From positions 1-41,157 of the forward strand of contig JAHDHJ010000006.1 in the NCBI GenBank assembly GCA_020631375.1: 41,157 bases of DNA, in the 5' to 3' direction. The translations under genes were made by a program, and so were the position numbers. Numbering within the stretch: the stretch's first letter is position 1; each line of letters begins with the position of its first letter. This document shows, one piece after another, positions 9,164 to 18,069 of the stretch. The stretch comes from Saprospiraceae bacterium. GTDB taxonomy: Bacteria > Bacteroidota > Bacteroidia > Chitinophagales > Saprospiraceae. The notes beneath the pieces are model-generated. The model was given only the letters and a program-made list of their open reading frames with translations, searched no databases and had not been told where the DNA came from.

Positions 9164-10264
9164 TTAAGGCATTAACAAATGTAAATCTCCAAATTCATGC
9201 CACAAATAATTTTCTTCTATGGCTTCGTTGTACGTTTTTTCTAAATGCTCTCTTCTAGCCAAAGCTTCCAACATAAATAAATGTGAGGCTTGAGGTTCAT
9301 GGAAACCCGTTAATAAACCATCAACGATTTTTAATCCTTTTTCTGGAGTGATAAAAATATTTGTCCAACCTGTACCCGCATGGATTTCTTTATGTTTATT
9401 TGCCAAAGTTTCCAAAGTTCTTACGACAGTTGTACCCACAGCTATTATTTTTTTTCCTTGCTTTTTTGCAAAATTAATTCGATTGGCTGAGTGCTCTGAT
9501 ACCCTAAAGTATTCTTCATAAGGTTTTTCATTTTTTTCTAAACTTGCGACGCCCGTATGCAAAAGGACAGGAACAATTTCTACGCCTTTGATAATTAATT
9601 TTGAAATTAATTCTGAGGTAAAAGCTCTGCCTGCCGAAGGCATTTCCGCACTACCCATTTCATTGGCAAAAACAGTTTGATAATAAGACGTAGGGTAGGA
9701 GTCCTTTAGATAATTATAGCGAATATTTTCACCATGTTGTTCTAAATAATTTTCTAGAGAATTATTCAACAACAAATCAACAATCCAAAGTTGCAAATGA
9801 TTTTGATTGTCATCTTTTATTGGGGAATTATGATCCGATTCATTATAATATGGCTTGACCAATTTTATTTTTCCTCCATTTTTTAATTGAATAAACCCAC
9901 CTATTTTTCCATGGGAAAACCTTCTGGTTTTTCCATCAATTATTTCTCTGATTTCAATGACCCATTTTTTATTTTGGGTTTGTGTAGAAAAATGAACATT
10001 TACATTGGTTTCATTATTGTAAACTCCGGTTAATGCCGCTTTCATTGTGCCGCTTGTATTCACAACCAATACATCCCCTTCGTTCAGATATTCTACAATA
10101 TTTTTAAATACATCATGATGAATTTTATCCGTTTCCATTTCAGAAACCATCAGGCGAACTTCATCTCGTCTTAGTCCTCTTACTTCTGTCGGTTTACTAC
10201 ATTCCAAATTTGCAGGCAATTCAAAAGAAAAAGGAATTTTATTTATTTTAGGTATCGTTGTCAT
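9164..10264 (-). CDS. Divergent QueA-like S-adenosylmethionine:tRNA ribosyltransferase-isomerase paralogue
   Basis: A 366-residue protein recognisably of the QueA family: GDVLVVNTSGTMKAALTG (63-80), YYQTVFANEMGSAE (194-207), LHTGVAS (235-241), VGTTVVRTLETLA (276-288) and the C-terminal FGDLHLLM. Canonical QueA transfers the ribosyl part of SAM to 7-aminomethyl-7-deazaguanine in tRNA to make epoxyqueuosine. Here several signatures differ from the canonical ones I recall: AGLHFT reads AGRAFT (211-216, His replaced by Ala), TNFHLP reads TGFHEP (319-324), and the N-terminal segment is loosely conserved. It sits in an operon with an SDR and a VOC protein rather than with other queuosine genes. It is therefore probably a paralogue with altered activity, not the housekeeping QueA. 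Confidence 0.75.
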   Translation of the reverse strand: MTTIPKINKIPFSFELPANLECSKPTEVRGLRRDEVRLMVSEMETDKIHHDVFKNIVEYLNEGDVLVVNTSGTMKAALTGVYNNETNVNVHFSTQTQNKKWVIEIREIIDGKTRRFSHGKIGGFIQLKNGGKIKLVKPYYNESDHNSPIKDDNQNHLQLWIVDLLLNNSLENYLEQHGENIRYNYLKDSYPTSYYQTVFANEMGSAEMPSAGRAFTSELISKLIIKGVEIVPVLLHTGVASLEKNEKPYEEYFRVSEHSANRINFAKKQGKKIIAVGTTVVRTLETLANKHKEIHAGTGWTNIFITPEKGLKIVDGLLTGFHEPQASHLFMLEALARREHLEKTYNEAIEENYLWHEFGDLHLLMP

Positions 10265-10276
10265 GATAAATTAATT

Positions 10277-10981
10277 TTAATGTGATGAAATTATTTCTTC
10301 TATTTTTCTAGCTTCATATCTTCCACTTTCATAATTCCCTTCTATTAATTGAATAAAACCAGGAACAGAAGTTTCCGGCAAAGGACGATCGCTGATGTCT
10401 TCATTCGGAAAAGCTTCTTGGTGCATTTGTGTTCGCATATCACCAGGGTCGACAGCGTAGATTTTCCATTGTGGATTTTCTTTTGCTAAAATTCTTGTCA
10501 TGTGATCCAAAGCTGCTTTGCTGGCACTATATCCACCCCAACCTTCATATGCATGTATTGATGCATCACTCGATATATTAATGATCGTTGCTTCTTTTTT
10601 TATTTGATGTTTTATTTTCTGCAACAAAGAAAGAGGGGCAATTACATTCGTATGGAAAATAGAATGGATGACTTCAATAGGGTAGTCCAATAAATGCGGT
10701 TGGGGGGACATACCAATTGTACTTGCATTATTAATAATTAAATCCAAATGCCCCATTTTTTCAATCCGTTCAGGAAATTGAATTAAATGTATTTCATCAA
10801 TGACATCGCCAGAAATGGCGTCAACATTTGTAAATTGTTCCAATTCTTTTTTTGCTTTTAAAAGCGTATGCGGATTCCTTCCGTTAATCATTAAGTGCCA
10901 TCCCTTCTTGGCTAAAGATTTTGCTAATTCGAATCCTAACCCTCGGGATGCCCCGGTAATTAATGCCGTTTTATTTTTCAT
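10277..10981 (-). CDS. Short-chain dehydrogenase/reductase (SDR)
   Basis: A 234-residue classical SDR. The NAD(P)-binding glycine motif TGASRGLG is at residues 9-16, the NNAS motif near 85-88, a catalytic Ser in NISSDAS near 137, and the YSASK catalytic Tyr-Lys motif near 151-155. It should act as a cytosolic NAD(P)-dependent oxidoreductase on an unidentified alcohol or ketone. It is 12 bases upstream of the QueA-like gene and is the likely first gene of a three-gene operon. Confidence 0.88.
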   Translation of the reverse strand: MKNKTALITGASRGLGFELAKSLAKKGWHLMINGRNPHTLLKAKKELEQFTNVDAISGDVIDEIHLIQFPERIEKMGHLDLIINNASTIGMSPQPHLLDYPIEVIHSIFHTNVIAPLSLLQKIKHQIKKEATIINISSDASIHAYEGWGGYSASKAALDHMTRILAKENPQWKIYAVDPGDMRTQMHQEAFPNEDISDRPLPETSVPGFIQLIEGNYESGRYEARKIEEIISSH

Positions 10982-11141
10982 AATATTAAATTTTTAAAAT
11001 GATATAATTATTGCAGTGTTATTACACCACAAATATCAGAGGTAAATGAAGGAAGTGCTTCATCCGAAAGAATAGAAAAAAATGGAAAAAGGGACAGCAA
11101 GGAAACTGTACTTTAGTACAGGTGAGGCGGAACAATAAGAA

Positions 11142-11771
11142 TTAAATAGTAATTATTCCTTGTTTTATAGCAATTTGAACGGCATCCGTTCTGTTGTTTG
11201 CATTTAATTTACTGAGGATAGAACTAATGTGAAATTTTACAGTCCTTTCTGAAATAAATAATACTTGGCCAATTTCTTTGTTCTTTTTTCCATTGGCAAT
11301 TTCTTGTAAAACTTCTTTTTCTCTTTGGCTTAATGCATCTTCTTGTTGATTCATTTTTTGAATGAATTTCGTAGCGACGATAGGCTGCAAAATAGAGCCC
11401 CCTTTATGGGCTTCTCGAATGGCATGGAATATTTCTTGGTGCGATGCCCCTTTTAATAAATATCCCTTAGCACCGGATTGTATGGCACTTACAATTCTTT
11501 CATCCGTATCATACACCGTAAAAACAATAATAGGTAATTCCGGTTTTATTTTTTGTAAATCCTGAATAACTTCTAATCCATCTTTTTGGGGCATTTCCAA
11601 ATCGCAAATTAAAACATCCGCTGCTGTATTTTTTATTTTGGAAATAGCCTCACCTCCATTTCCTGCCTGTCCTACAATTACAAAATCTTCTTGAGTTTCT
11701 AAAATAGAAATCAAGCCATCCCTTACTATGGGGTGATCATCAGCGATAAATATTTTAATTGAATTATTCAT
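11142..11771 (-). CDS. NarL/LuxR-family response regulator
   Basis: A 209-residue two-component response regulator. The receiver domain (about 5-120) has the acidic pair D11-D12, phospho-acceptor Asp57 in LICDLEMP, Thr in VFTVYD and Lys in YLLKGAS. The C-terminal LuxR-type HTH (about 145-205) has LSQREKEVLQEIANG and ISERTVKFHISSILSKL. It overlaps the upstream histidine kinase gene by 8 bases, so the pair is translationally coupled and cognate. The targets are unknown. Confidence 0.93.
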   Translation of the reverse strand: MNNSIKIFIADDHPIVRDGLISILETQEDFVIVGQAGNGGEAISKIKNTAADVLICDLEMPQKDGLEVIQDLQKIKPELPIIVFTVYDTDERIVSAIQSGAKGYLLKGASHQEIFHAIREAHKGGSILQPIVATKFIQKMNQQEDALSQREKEVLQEIANGKKNKEIGQVLFISERTVKFHISSILSKLNANNRTDAVQIAIKQGIITI

Positions 11772-12912
11772 TTATTGGTATTTTGATGTGTATGAGAGTA
11801 CCTTCTTTAGGTAGGCTATTTATTTCAAAAATCCCATCCAATAATTTCACCCGTTCACTCATGCCTAAAATTCCGAATCTATTGTTTTGAATAGCGTCTA
11901 CATCAAATCCAATACCATTGTCTTGTATTTTTATAGATATTGATGTTTCTTCAAAAATGAAATCACAATTAATTTTTGAAGCCTGTGCATGGTGGATAAT
12001 ATTATTGAAACTCTCTTCAATGATTCGATACAAACCCGATTCTATTCGAATAGACAATGGGACTCGTTTCCCTTTAATATTAAATACGGTTCGATACTTT
12101 TCTTCGGGGAATGTATTCTTGATTAATTTATCAGTTGCTTCGATTAAATTGTGTTCTAAAAGAGGAGCCGCCCGTAAATCCAAAACAGAACGCCTTACAT
12201 TTTCTAAATTGGTTTGTGTAAGTTCTAGCGTTTTGTTTAAAATATTTTTTATTTTCTGATTGGGATTTTCCCCCAGCAATAATTGAGCAGTTTCGAGGTT
12301 CAAAGAAATGCCAGTCAGTCCTTGAGCAACGGTATCATGTATTTCACGTGCCATCCGGTTCCTTTCTTCAATAATTCCCGTCTTTTTACTATCTTCGAAC
12401 AATCGTCCCCGTTCAATAGCAACGCTTAACATTCCTCCGATGGTCTGAAGTAATTCTAATTGTTGTTTGGATAATTTTTGGGTTTTAGCACTCACCACAT
12501 TTAAAATTCCTATTTTTTTATCTCTTGAATAAAGAGGAACGCTTGCATGATATTTTAAACCATCGGTACCATTTTTCACACCCTTTAATCTGGAACAAAT
12601 AATTTCACTAATATTTGTGGCTGTGTCCAGATTGTCCTCTAAATATTTTTGAATACACCAACAACTCCCTTCCAATAATTCTCTTTGGTTTTGTAAAATA
12701 GGAGGTAGATTATATGAGGATGCTAAATAAGTCTTTTTAGGATCTGGACTTAAAAGCCAAATCCATCCCGTGTTTAATTGAAATAATTCTACCACTTTTT
12801 TCAATACAATATCCAAAGCCTTTCCCAAAGAAAGTTCCTCGTTCAAATGCTTGGCAATTGAATTTAAAATATGGAGCTCTTTGTTTCTTTGTTCTAATTC
12901 TTCAATATTCAT
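11764..12912 (-). CDS. GAF-domain sensor histidine kinase (HisKA_3/NarX type)
   Basis: A 382-residue soluble kinase with no membrane span. Residues about 10-170 form a GAF domain. It is followed by the HisKA_3 H-box REIHDTVAQGLTGI (phospho-acceptor His near 192) and a HATPase_c domain with the N box EESFNNIIHHAQAS and the G box QDNGIGFD, then GILGMSERV. The GAF domain has Cys84 and Cys86 in GSCWCIQ and Cys106 in IICSRLK. Such conserved cysteines can support redox or Fe-S sensing, but that is inference. Its stop overlaps the response regulator start, and it begins 9 bases after the HsdR-N-like gene. Confidence 0.9.
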   Translation of the reverse strand: MNIEELEQRNKELHILNSIAKHLNEELSLGKALDIVLKKVVELFQLNTGWIWLLSPDPKKTYLASSYNLPPILQNQRELLEGSCWCIQKYLEDNLDTATNISEIICSRLKGVKNGTDGLKYHASVPLYSRDKKIGILNVVSAKTQKLSKQQLELLQTIGGMLSVAIERGRLFEDSKKTGIIEERNRMAREIHDTVAQGLTGISLNLETAQLLLGENPNQKIKNILNKTLELTQTNLENVRRSVLDLRAAPLLEHNLIEATDKLIKNTFPEEKYRTVFNIKGKRVPLSIRIESGLYRIIEESFNNIIHHAQASKINCDFIFEETSISIKIQDNGIGFDVDAIQNNRFGILGMSERVKLLDGIFEINSLPKEGTLIHIKIPINE

Positions 12913-12921
12913 AATGATGAA

Positions 12922-13368
12922 TTACTTAGGAATATAATCTAAGAATTGATATGTTTTCTCTTCTTGATGTATTTTACAGCAATAAGTTTGTATGCCATTG
13001 GTCACCATTAAAAAATCAACTTGTAATTCAATATTATATAAAGCAACCTGATCAAAAACTTTTTGGTTGATTTCTATTTCGGGTCGTTTACATTCTATCA
13101 AAAAATAAGGTTGTATGTCATCATCATAAATTAAGATATCACATCTTCTTTCTAATGTATTTACTTTTAAGAATTTTTCTAACTGAATTCTATTTTTATT
13201 ATAACCAACGGTTCTATACAAATGTTCAACGACCAACTGGCGAACCATTTCTTCAGGTTGTAATACATACCATTTTTTTCGGATATCATCCCAAACATAT
13301 TTTTTTCCGTCTTCACTTTTGAATTTTAAAAAATCAATATAATCTAGGAAATTAACTTCGATCAACAT
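12922..13368 (-). CDS. Orphan HsdR N-terminal-like PD-(D/E)XK protein
   Basis: A 148-residue stand-alone copy of the type I restriction HsdR N-terminal domain. The nuclease core is visible: Asp77 in RRCDILI, Glu92-x-Lys94 in IECKRP, and the QxxxY motif Gln107/Tyr111 in QVALYN. Helix LVVEHLYRTVGY (46-57) is typical of the Bacteroidota stand-alone family. No helicase, specificity or methylase gene is nearby, so it is not part of a type I restriction system here. It lies 4 bases downstream of comEC and 9 bases upstream of the sensor kinase, on the same strand. Activity may be nuclease-like, but function is unproven for this family. Confidence 0.8.
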   Translation of the reverse strand: MLIEVNFLDYIDFLKFKSEDGKKYVWDDIRKKWYVLQPEEMVRQLVVEHLYRTVGYNKNRIQLEKFLKVNTLERRCDILIYDDDIQPYFLIECKRPEIEINQKVFDQVALYNIELQVDFLMVTNGIQTYCCKIHQEEKTYQFLDYIPK

Positions 13369-13372
13369 ACCA

Positions 13373-14452
13373 TTATTTTAAGGAAATAATTTGAGCCGTT
13401 GTTCTATAAGGTATATTCTTTTCTTCACATTTTTTTATATAGAATTTAGTTTTTGATATAGAATTCGAACCATCTATCAAAATATATTTGAAATTAAAAT
13501 CTTCTTTCAATGTTTCAAAATTAACGAAAATACTGTTTTGAAGAATTAAACCATCAATTTCAATCGGCGAAGAACTCATTAAATCGTAATAATCTTGTTT
13601 GAGCAAATAAAACCGTTGTTCTCCAATTTGAAGAAAAGAACCATTTTTGTAATAAAAATCGCTTTGATTTTCTTCTTCGGATTCTTCTAGCTTAGGTGCA
13701 TGTAAAAAAGTACGATAACCTTTAGAGGCAAACCGCTCTTGCTTTTCAGATAATTCCAAATCTTTAATGGTTATTCTTTTCCCATCCTTGAAATAATCAA
13801 TCAATGTATATTTGGAGTCATAGAATACAATTTGTTCTTTTTCATGCCTCACAATTTTCCGAATGTTTTGGACCGCACAAATAAATCCAAAAATACCTAA
13901 GAAAATCCAAAGATATTTTTTATTTTCCAATTTCAACCAAGCGACTAAAAATCCGATGGCAATATAAGAGACAAGCATTTGGGCAAAAGAAAAATGTATA
14001 TTTTCTATTAAACTGTAAGGCAATTTTTCCAGAAAGAAAATAATGGAATTTACCCACCATATTATTTTTTCTAAAAATATTCCAATAAAAAAAGCAACTG
14101 GTGGAAAAACAGATTCTAACAATAAGAGCAATAGTCCTAATCCCATAATCAAGGAAGCAGCGGGAATCACAACCAAGCCCGAAAAAATAAAATAAGTAGG
14201 GAATTGATCGAAGTAAAACAAACTAATGGGCAAAGTAGTAATTTGTGCTGCCAAAGAAACAGCAATTAAATTCCAAATATAATCACCCCATTTATTTTCG
14301 ACATACCAACTCTTATAGATCCAAGAATGGAAAAACACAATTCCAATCACCGCTAAATAAGACAATTGGAACCCTGGATGAAATAATAAATAGGGATCGA
14401 AAACAAGGAGAAAAAAAGAAGATGCAGCTAAAGTATTATAAATTTTTCCGAT
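13373..14452 (-). pseudogene. comEC: ComEC C-terminal part (downstream of frameshift)
   Basis: The open reading frame here continues ComEC in a different frame from the N-terminal part. It reads IYNTLAASS, then DPYLLFHPGFQLSYLAVIGIVFF, the conserved middle of the Competence domain, then about five further membrane segments and a soluble C-terminal region of about 140 residues that looks like a degenerate remnant of the beta-lactamase-like domain. The frame is open only from 14452 downward. The only in-frame start before the conserved core is a TTG at 14365, inside the conserved FQLSYLAV motif, so independent initiation is unlikely. Joined to the upstream part it gives about 687 residues, normal for Bacteroidota ComEC. 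The interruption is a single extra base, which could be a real mutation or a sequencing error. Confidence 0.8.
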
Positions 14453-15437
14453 TTAATAAATTCCCAAATTCTAAAAAAGAGAACATGGTGGCGGCTCTTA
14501 AAACAGAGGGCGAAGCTCCGGTCAAAAATGCAAAGCCCCAAATCATAAACATGGATAAAATAAACTTTGTGATATTTATTCTTGTATTTTTTCTTTTTAT
14601 AAATTGAAAAAAGAATTGAATAATCAAAAATAAAATACCTACATGCAATCCGGAAACGGCCAAAACGTGCATGGCTCCTGTTCCAGCATAAGCAAGTTGT
14701 ACTTCTTCCGTAATCTCATCTTTATATCCTAACAATAAAGCTGAACCCACAGCAAATTCATTGGCACTTTTCAAATGCTTTTTTAACGCTTTAATTCCTT
14801 TTTTACGGATCGAATAACTCCATCTAAAAAAAGGAGATCCTTTGTTTTTTTCTAAGACTATATATGCCCCTCCACGAACATACGACGTATGATGCACATT
14901 TTGAAAATGCAAGAAACGGGAATAATCAAAAGCCTTCGGATTTTTTGAAGGAGCCGCTTTATTAATCCAAGAAGAAAAAACAATCCGATCCCCATAATTC
15001 AATTGATGAGATAAAGTATCCAAAGGAATTTGTACTGCTAAATTTCCACTACACTTTACCCAACCGCTATCTTTTTTAATTCCCTCGATTTTAAAATGCA
15101 TTTTTATAGGATCGCCCGGGACGGGCATACTAGAAATCTGACCCATGATTTCATTTTTGCCTTCTGTTAATTTGGATGCAAAATAATCTGGCTTTTTTCT
15201 TTCATCCTTGAGCTCAACCAAAGTATAGCCCAATAAAAACAACATCGAAAAGGCAGCGACACCAAAGCCCAGACCTCCCTTTAGTCTTTCTCTATTAAAA
15301 GTGAAAACCAAAAGTAAGAGAAGAGGAATCCAAGCCAACTGCAAATATGGTAAATCGACAAATTCACCCAATACGATACCAGCCATCAAAGGAATGATGA
15401 GCCGAACGAAAGGTATGGGTCTGAAGATGTTTTTCAA
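14436..15437 (-). pseudogene. comEC: ComEC N-terminal part (upstream of frameshift)
   Basis: 333 residues of a ComEC/Rec2 DNA-uptake channel. Three hydrophobic segments in residues 1-75 precede an OB-fold-like DUF4131 region (about 90-190; KLTEGKNEIMGQISSMPVPGDP). The start of the Competence domain follows, with the signature GTGAMHVLAVSGLHVGIL (about 248-265) and TGASPSVLRAATMF. The frame stops at 14436-14438 immediately after NLLNRKN, where the family continues with an IYNTLAAS-type segment found in the next frame. ComEC moves single-stranded DNA across the inner membrane during transformation. The gene heads a minus-strand run with the HsdR-N-like gene and the two-component pair. Confidence 0.85.
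14439..14452 (-). other. Frameshift site in comEC
   Basis: The two reading frames overlap only in this 14-nt stretch (minus strand ATCGGAAAAATTTA, followed by TAA). Removing one A from the run of five (14443-14447) restores a continuous frame ...NRKIYNTLAAS.... The span 13373-15437 is 2065 nt, which leaves remainder 1 when divided by 3, as expected for a single-base insertion. Confidence 0.85.
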
Positions 15438-15519
15438 GTTTGCCTTTGTTTTTTACGAACATACTGAATTTTGACCATAATCTGAACATCATTTTTTTCT
15501 TTTTCACTAATATTGTGGC

Positions 15520-16539
15520 ATGGAATTAAAGAATGATTTATTATTGAGAACCGCTAAAGGCGAAAAAACAGAAAGACCTCCCGTTTGGTTGATGCGCCAA
15601 GCCGGAAGAATATTACCACAATATCGAGCTTTAAGAGGCAAATTATCCGGATTCAAAGAGTTGGTCGAAACACCGCATCTTGCAGCAGAGGTCACCATCC
15701 AACCCATAGATGAGTTAGATGTGGATGCTGCCATCATTTTCTCGGATATTCTTGTCATTCCGGAAGTGATGGGTTTGGAATACCAAATGGTAGAAAAGAA
15801 AGGTCCTTGGTTCCCAAAGACCATCCAATCCTTGGATGATGTCAAATCCCTTCGTTCCGGAGCGGAAGCCGCTGCCGAATTAGAATACGTATATGAAGCC
15901 CTGAAAATCACAAAAAGAGAATTGAATGGCAGGGTTCCCCTTATTGGTTTTTCTGGTGCTCCTTGGACACTCCTTTCCTATATGATTGAAGGAAGTGGCT
16001 CGAAAACGTTCTCCAAAGCCAAAAAATTCCTGTACACCCAACCCGAAGCCGCTCATTTACTTCTCGAAAAATTAACTGAAACCATTATAATTTATCTGAA
16101 AACCAAAATAGCTTCAGGAGCGGATCTGGTTCAGATTTTTGATTCTTGGGCAGGAATCCTTTCTCCGGAACAATACAAAGAATTTTCCCTACCATATATC
16201 CAAAAAATATGTGATGCTATTGATGAAGCTCCCATCACGGTATTTGCCAAAGGAGCTTGGTTTGCTTTATCAGATATGAAAGATTTATCCTGTAATGTGA
16301 TTGGTTTGGATTGGAATACAACTCCTGAATTTGCACGAGAAAAATTAGGGCAACGAGTAATACAAGGCAACCTCGATCCTTGTGTTCTATATTCCGATTT
16401 TAAAAATATACAAAATAAGACCCATCTTATGATTCAAAATTTCGGGGGGCACCATATTGTTAATCTGGGGCATGGGGTATATCCGGATACTCCTCTCGAT
16501 GGTGTAAAATGTTTTGTTGATACTGTGAAATCTTTATAA
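15520..16539 (+). CDS. hemE: Uroporphyrinogen decarboxylase
   Basis: A 339-residue full-length HemE. The N-terminal signature [17 protein letters not shown] (20-36) contains the conserved arginines that bind the substrate carboxylates. [13 protein letters not shown] (about 74-86) holds the catalytic Asp of this family. [16 protein letters not shown] (about 147-162) and the C-terminal [13 protein letters not shown] are also canonical. It decarboxylates the four acetate side chains of uroporphyrinogen III to coproporphyrinogen III in cytosolic haem synthesis. It is divergent from comEC and stands alone; no other hem gene is in the window. Confidence 0.97.
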   Translation: MELKNDLLLRTAKGEKTERPPVWLMRQAGRILPQYRALRGKLSGFKELVETPHLAAEVTIQPIDELDVDAAIIFSDILVIPEVMGLEYQMVEKKGPWFPKTIQSLDDVKSLRSGAEAAAELEYVYEALKITKRELNGRVPLIGFSGAPWTLLSYMIEGSGSKTFSKAKKFLYTQPEAAHLLLEKLTETIIIYLKTKIASGADLVQIFDSWAGILSPEQYKEFSLPYIQKICDAIDEAPITVFAKGAWFALSDMKDLSCNVIGLDWNTTPEFAREKLGQRVIQGNLDPCVLYSDFKNIQNKTHLMIQNFGGHHIVNLGHGVYPDTPLDGVKCFVDTVKSL

Positions 16540-16863
16540 TTTTTTTAGAATTTGGGACACTCATTATTCTTTATTTAGATATTTTCCTCCTTTTGTTCGT
16601 TAAACAGTGTTAAAGGTGCTTCCTCTTAACATGGGTATTAATTGGTTCTTTTTGCATAAAAAAACAGCTTGAACACCAAACACATTACCTATGACAACAC
16701 TGATATATAATTAATAATAAATAACATTATTTACCAATATTTAAATTCACATCGTCACAAACAGGACAAAATAATTCTTAAATCGCATTTCTTTGGCAAG
16801 ATGTATGGCTTTATAAGTATGACACTAAACCCATGAATTCTTATAATTTTAAATGCGATTGAA
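16540..16863. other. Non-coding stretch upstream of a T9SS cargo gene
   Basis: 324 bases with no credible coding frame and no RNA gene that I recognise. The only structure seen is a 10-bp inverted repeat AATCGCATTT (16781-16790) with AAATGCGATT (16851-16860), 60 bases apart, ending 3 bases before the next ATG. Confidence 0.5.
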
Positions 16864-17901
16864 ATGTACAACACAAAAACCTTTTATGCCCTAAAAAGCA
16901 CTCTAATCATTGTGATAGTTTTTGGGGCAACTCATATGATATCCGCACAAAACTGTATAATTTCTTCAAATGGAATTATGACAGAATCCAATTGCAATGC
17001 AGGGAATACGATTTGTACCTACACCTTAGATTTATGTGCAGATGTACCGGCTTCCCCGGCTCCTAAAAATATTACTTTTACCATTGTTTATGATTCGGAT
17101 GGGAATGGAGTGATAGATGGGAATGATGCATCCGTTTCTTTTAATCATGATCCTCCTGGATCTAATCCTGTTCCTCAGGGTACATTTTGCCTTTCTGACA
17201 TCAATGAAGAATTGGTATTCAATGCAGTTCCAAATTCTCCTGTTCAGATTTCTGTAGATGGATTTACCGGAAATGGTGCAGGGAGTAATTGTGTAACGTA
17301 TATTACCACTTCACAAGCATCTCACAACAATGTGATTTCTGATTTGCCTGTTGAATTGGCATATTTCCAAGGAAGAGCCTTCCAAGGAACGATAATGTTA
17401 CAATGGACGACTCTAAGCGAAATCAATTCTTCTCACTTTGAAATTGAAAAAAGAACTTCTTCTTCAGATTTCAAAATGATAGGAGCCATCAATTCCCATC
17501 ATTTTTCAGTAGATGAACTCAATTATAGATTCGAAGATGATCATCCGGATTACATGAATTATTATCGCTTGAAAATGGTTGATTTAGATGGTTCTTATGA
17601 ATATTCCGAAACAATTATGATAGTGAATCCAGATTTTGAAGGGAATGAAATAAATGTTTTCCCGAATCCGGTCAAATCCAAAGGTAGTATTTCCTTTTCT
17701 TCTTCAAAAGAACAGAATGGAGTAAAATTGGTTGTTTATTCTATCCAAGGAGAAATCATATACAAAAAGGATATATCACTTCTAAAAGGAATCAATACCA
17801 TTTCTTTAGAAGTAGATGAATGGCCGGTAGGGAATTATCTAATCCAGATTAGGACTCCTGATGGCATCTTCACCGAGATGCTGACAAAACTTAAAATTTA
17901 A
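16864..17901 (+). CDS. Secreted protein with T9SS type A sorting domain
   Basis: A 345-residue protein with a signal peptide (residues 1-29, ending ISAQ before a Cys-containing mature start). The N-terminal region (about 30-160) contains a dockerin-like acidic loop YDSDGNGVIDGNDAS, which suggests calcium binding. The middle region has LPVELAYFQGRA (about 161-172) followed by LQWTTLSEINSSHFEIEKR, a module that commonly precedes T9SS sorting domains. The last about 80 residues (INVFPNPVKSKGSISF ... GNYLIQI) are a type A C-terminal sorting domain. It should be exported by Sec, then T9SS, to the cell surface or medium. No enzymatic motif is seen. Inverted repeats lie on both sides. Confidence 0.8.
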   Translation: MYNTKTFYALKSTLIIVIVFGATHMISAQNCIISSNGIMTESNCNAGNTICTYTLDLCADVPASPAPKNITFTIVYDSDGNGVIDGNDASVSFNHDPPGSNPVPQGTFCLSDINEELVFNAVPNSPVQISVDGFTGNGAGSNCVTYITTSQASHNNVISDLPVELAYFQGRAFQGTIMLQWTTLSEINSSHFEIEKRTSSSDFKMIGAINSHHFSVDELNYRFEDDHPDYMNYYRLKMVDLDGSYEYSETIMIVNPDFEGNEINVFPNPVKSKGSISFSSSKEQNGVKLVVYSIQGEIIYKKDISLLKGINTISLEVDEWPVGNYLIQIRTPDGIFTEMLTKLKI

Positions 17902-18000
17902 TAGACTTTATTCCGAATCGTTTTTTATGGAAGGGAAATAACGCAGTAGATTTTACAAAAGATCAATTTACCTATAATCAATTATTCGTAATAAAGTCTA
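17902..18000. repeat. Long-loop imperfect inverted repeat
   Basis: TAGACTTTATTCCGAAT (17902-17918) pairs with ATTCGTAATAAAGTCTA (17984-18000), with 16 of 17 positions complementary and a 65-base loop. It begins at the last base of the upstream stop codon region, between convergent genes. Confidence 0.7.
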
Positions 18001-18069
18001 ATGATCTAAAAATTCAATATTTGACGACAGTTAAAGGGATGACCGGGTAGGGGTTGTACCTTTTTCTAT

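Noticed and set aside
12922-13368. A type I restriction-modification system
   Set aside because: Only the HsdR N-terminal-like domain is present; there is no helicase motor, HsdM or HsdS nearby.
14436-14450. A AAT TTA slippery heptamer at the comEC frameshift, suggesting programmed -1 frameshifting
   Set aside because: The heptamer is in the right phase, but a -1 slip leads quickly to another stop (ATA ATA CTT TAG). The ComEC continuation lies in the +1 frame, so an indel explains the data better.
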